A program made the translations under genes and the position numbers. A stretch of DNA of 64,000 bases. Source: Dyadobacter sp. CY326 (GTDB taxonomy: Bacteria > Bacteroidota > Bacteroidia > Cytophagales > Spirosomataceae). The notes under the pieces were generated by a model. That model saw nothing but the letters and a program-made list of their open reading frames with translations. It did no database searches and was not told where the DNA came from. The DNA is taken from positions 434,001 through 498,000 of the forward strand of contig NZ_JAJUXI010000003.1 in assembly GCF_021390515.1 (NCBI RefSeq), read 5' to 3'. This document shows positions 63,320 through 64,000 of this stretch, one piece after another; the stretch's first letter is position 1, and each line of letters starts with the position of its first letter.

Positions 63320-64000
63320 TCAAGCTGGAATTCTCCTCGGCCTTTCACGCTCCCAGAAACGGTGCTGCGCAATGGCTTTAATGAATTGCTCAGCAAGTTG
63401 AGAAGCATCGCTGTTGATCACCAATCCCTCTGTCAACACCGACTCGTCCGATTGATCGGCCGGTAATTTTTTGCCAAAATATGTTGCTTCCAAAACCTGC
63501 ATGGCCGATGCGTCTGCCGCAATGGCTTTGCAATGGCGGAATGCCTCGTTTAGGAAATGCACCGCATCCGCATCCGCTTCCAATGTCGCTGCGCTCACTG
63601 CGCCGCCCGCAACGTAAACTGCATCGTATAAAACAGATGCCGCAGTAAGGAAACTCTGCTTCACCGGAATCTCGGAATCATCTTCTGCAATCACAAAGCT
63701 CTGTCTTGGTGCGATCACTTCCACAACTGCTCCTGCGGCTTCAAGCGCGCTTTTAACAGTTTTCAGTGCGTTCCCATCCACGCCATCAGCAGCCAAAAAT
63801 GCAATTTTACGCGTCTTAATCGAGTCTTTTGGCGTGTTGGCCATGCTCAGCGCACCCGAAGATTTCAGTGAACTTTCAACCATTGTTGAATCATAATCTG
63901 CCGGATCAGCGTCTGCCGGAATGCTTTGGTTCAATGGCAACGCAGGATCTGACGGCACAGGGATACGCAAGTTAAATGCGACTTGTGCGGCCAGACTTGG
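63320..64000 (-). CDS. katE: C-terminal part of large-subunit catalase (HPII-like), cut by window edge
   Basis: Only the C-terminal ~227 residues are in the window. The frame is open to the right edge, upstream codons reading PSLAAQVAFNL before RIPVPSDPALPLNQSI. The visible part is the linker of clade II catalases followed by the DJ-1/PfpI-like domain (KIAFLAADGVDGNALKTVKS, VYVAGGAVSAATLEADADAV, HFLNEAFRHCKAIAADASAM). This C-terminal flavodoxin-like domain is diagnostic of HPII-type catalases, which decompose hydrogen peroxide. The haem domain must lie beyond position 64000. Confidence 0.92.
   Translation of the reverse strand, partial: PSLAAQVAFNLRIPVPSDPALPLNQSIPADADPADYDSTMVESSLKSSGALSMANTPKDSIKTRKIAFLAADGVDGNALKTVKSALEAAGAVVEVIAPRQSFVIAEDDSEIPVKQSFLTAASVLYDAVYVAGGAVSAATLEADADAVHFLNEAFRHCKAIAADASAMQVLEATYFGKKLPADQSDESVLTEGLVINSDASQLAEQFIKAIAQHRFWERERPRRIPA

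Overview
The window looks like chromosomal DNA from a Bacteroidota bacterium of the order Cytophagales, most like Dyadobacter or a close relative in Spirosomaceae (inference from gene content, not from a marker gene). Supporting signs are a very large secreted leucine-rich protein with a type IX secretion sorting domain, lipoproteins with Bacteroidota-style lipoboxes, several TAnnTTTG -7 promoter boxes, a Bacteroidota-type tyrosine integrase, and families common in this group (DUF349, CHRD, VF530, TPR/LuxR sensor proteins). Both edges cut genes: an SDR oxidoreductase on the left and a large-subunit catalase on the right.

Layout. 1-6.2 kb: SDR end, T9SS leucine-rich protein, a hypothetical barrel protein and lipoprotein downstream of a beheaded RHS-type gene, and tRNA-Thr. 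6.3-20.1 kb: housekeeping genes (DUF349 protein, pdxH, ASCH protein, gltA, miaA beside a protein with a phage homing-endonuclease-like module, Ada/Ogt-type DNA repair, Gfo/Idh/MocA oxidoreductase, VF530, CbpA-like DnaJ, DEAD-box helicase, CHRD lipoprotein, SH3/TPR membrane protein). 20.2-29.0 kb: two decayed tandem copies and one intact copy of tRNA-Lys, followed by an integrated element of about 8.5 kb. The element is bounded by a 27-bp direct repeat (20488-20514 and 28955-28981) that starts in the 3' end of tRNA-Lys. It carries a tyrosine recombinase, a very large STAND-type ATPase with a nuclease-like N-terminus, and a frameshifted small gene.

29.1-52.7 kb: accessory metabolism and regulation: a broken DHFR-family gene, an AraC regulator with a TetX-like flavin monooxygenase, an SGNH protein, a YegD-like Hsp70, a sugar-phosphate isomerase-like protein, a Crp/Fnr regulator followed by tautomerase-SDR-nitronate monooxygenase, HPP protein, TPR/HTH sensor, globin, an ArsR-SRPBCC-DoxX-DUF4256 operon with a readable promoter and tandem operators, bestrophin, dihaem cytochrome c, a PQQ/sorbosone-type lipoprotein and an FAD-Rieske oxidoreductase. 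52.7-60.6 kb: a divergent glycan cluster with two GT4, two GT9 and one GT2 glycosyltransferases, a GmhB-like phosphatase and a TobZ/NodU-family carbamoyltransferase. 60.6-64 kb: a small conserved protein, a secreted GH13 enzyme, an ankyrin protein and the catalase C-terminus.

The strongest lead is the tRNA-Lys island. Its main cargo is two reading frames of 1048 and 817 codons that lie in the same frame, separated by one TAA and three codons. The stop falls inside what reads as a single TPR-like helical hairpin, so the cargo is probably one protein of about 1869 residues: N-terminal Cap4/DUF4297-like nuclease, STAND ATPase, long helical sensor. This is the architecture of Avs-type antiphage sensors. 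It is either split by a nonsense change or expressed as two coupled polypeptides. Two further genes at the right edge of the island (DUF6980-like and DHFR-family) also carry single-base disruptions.
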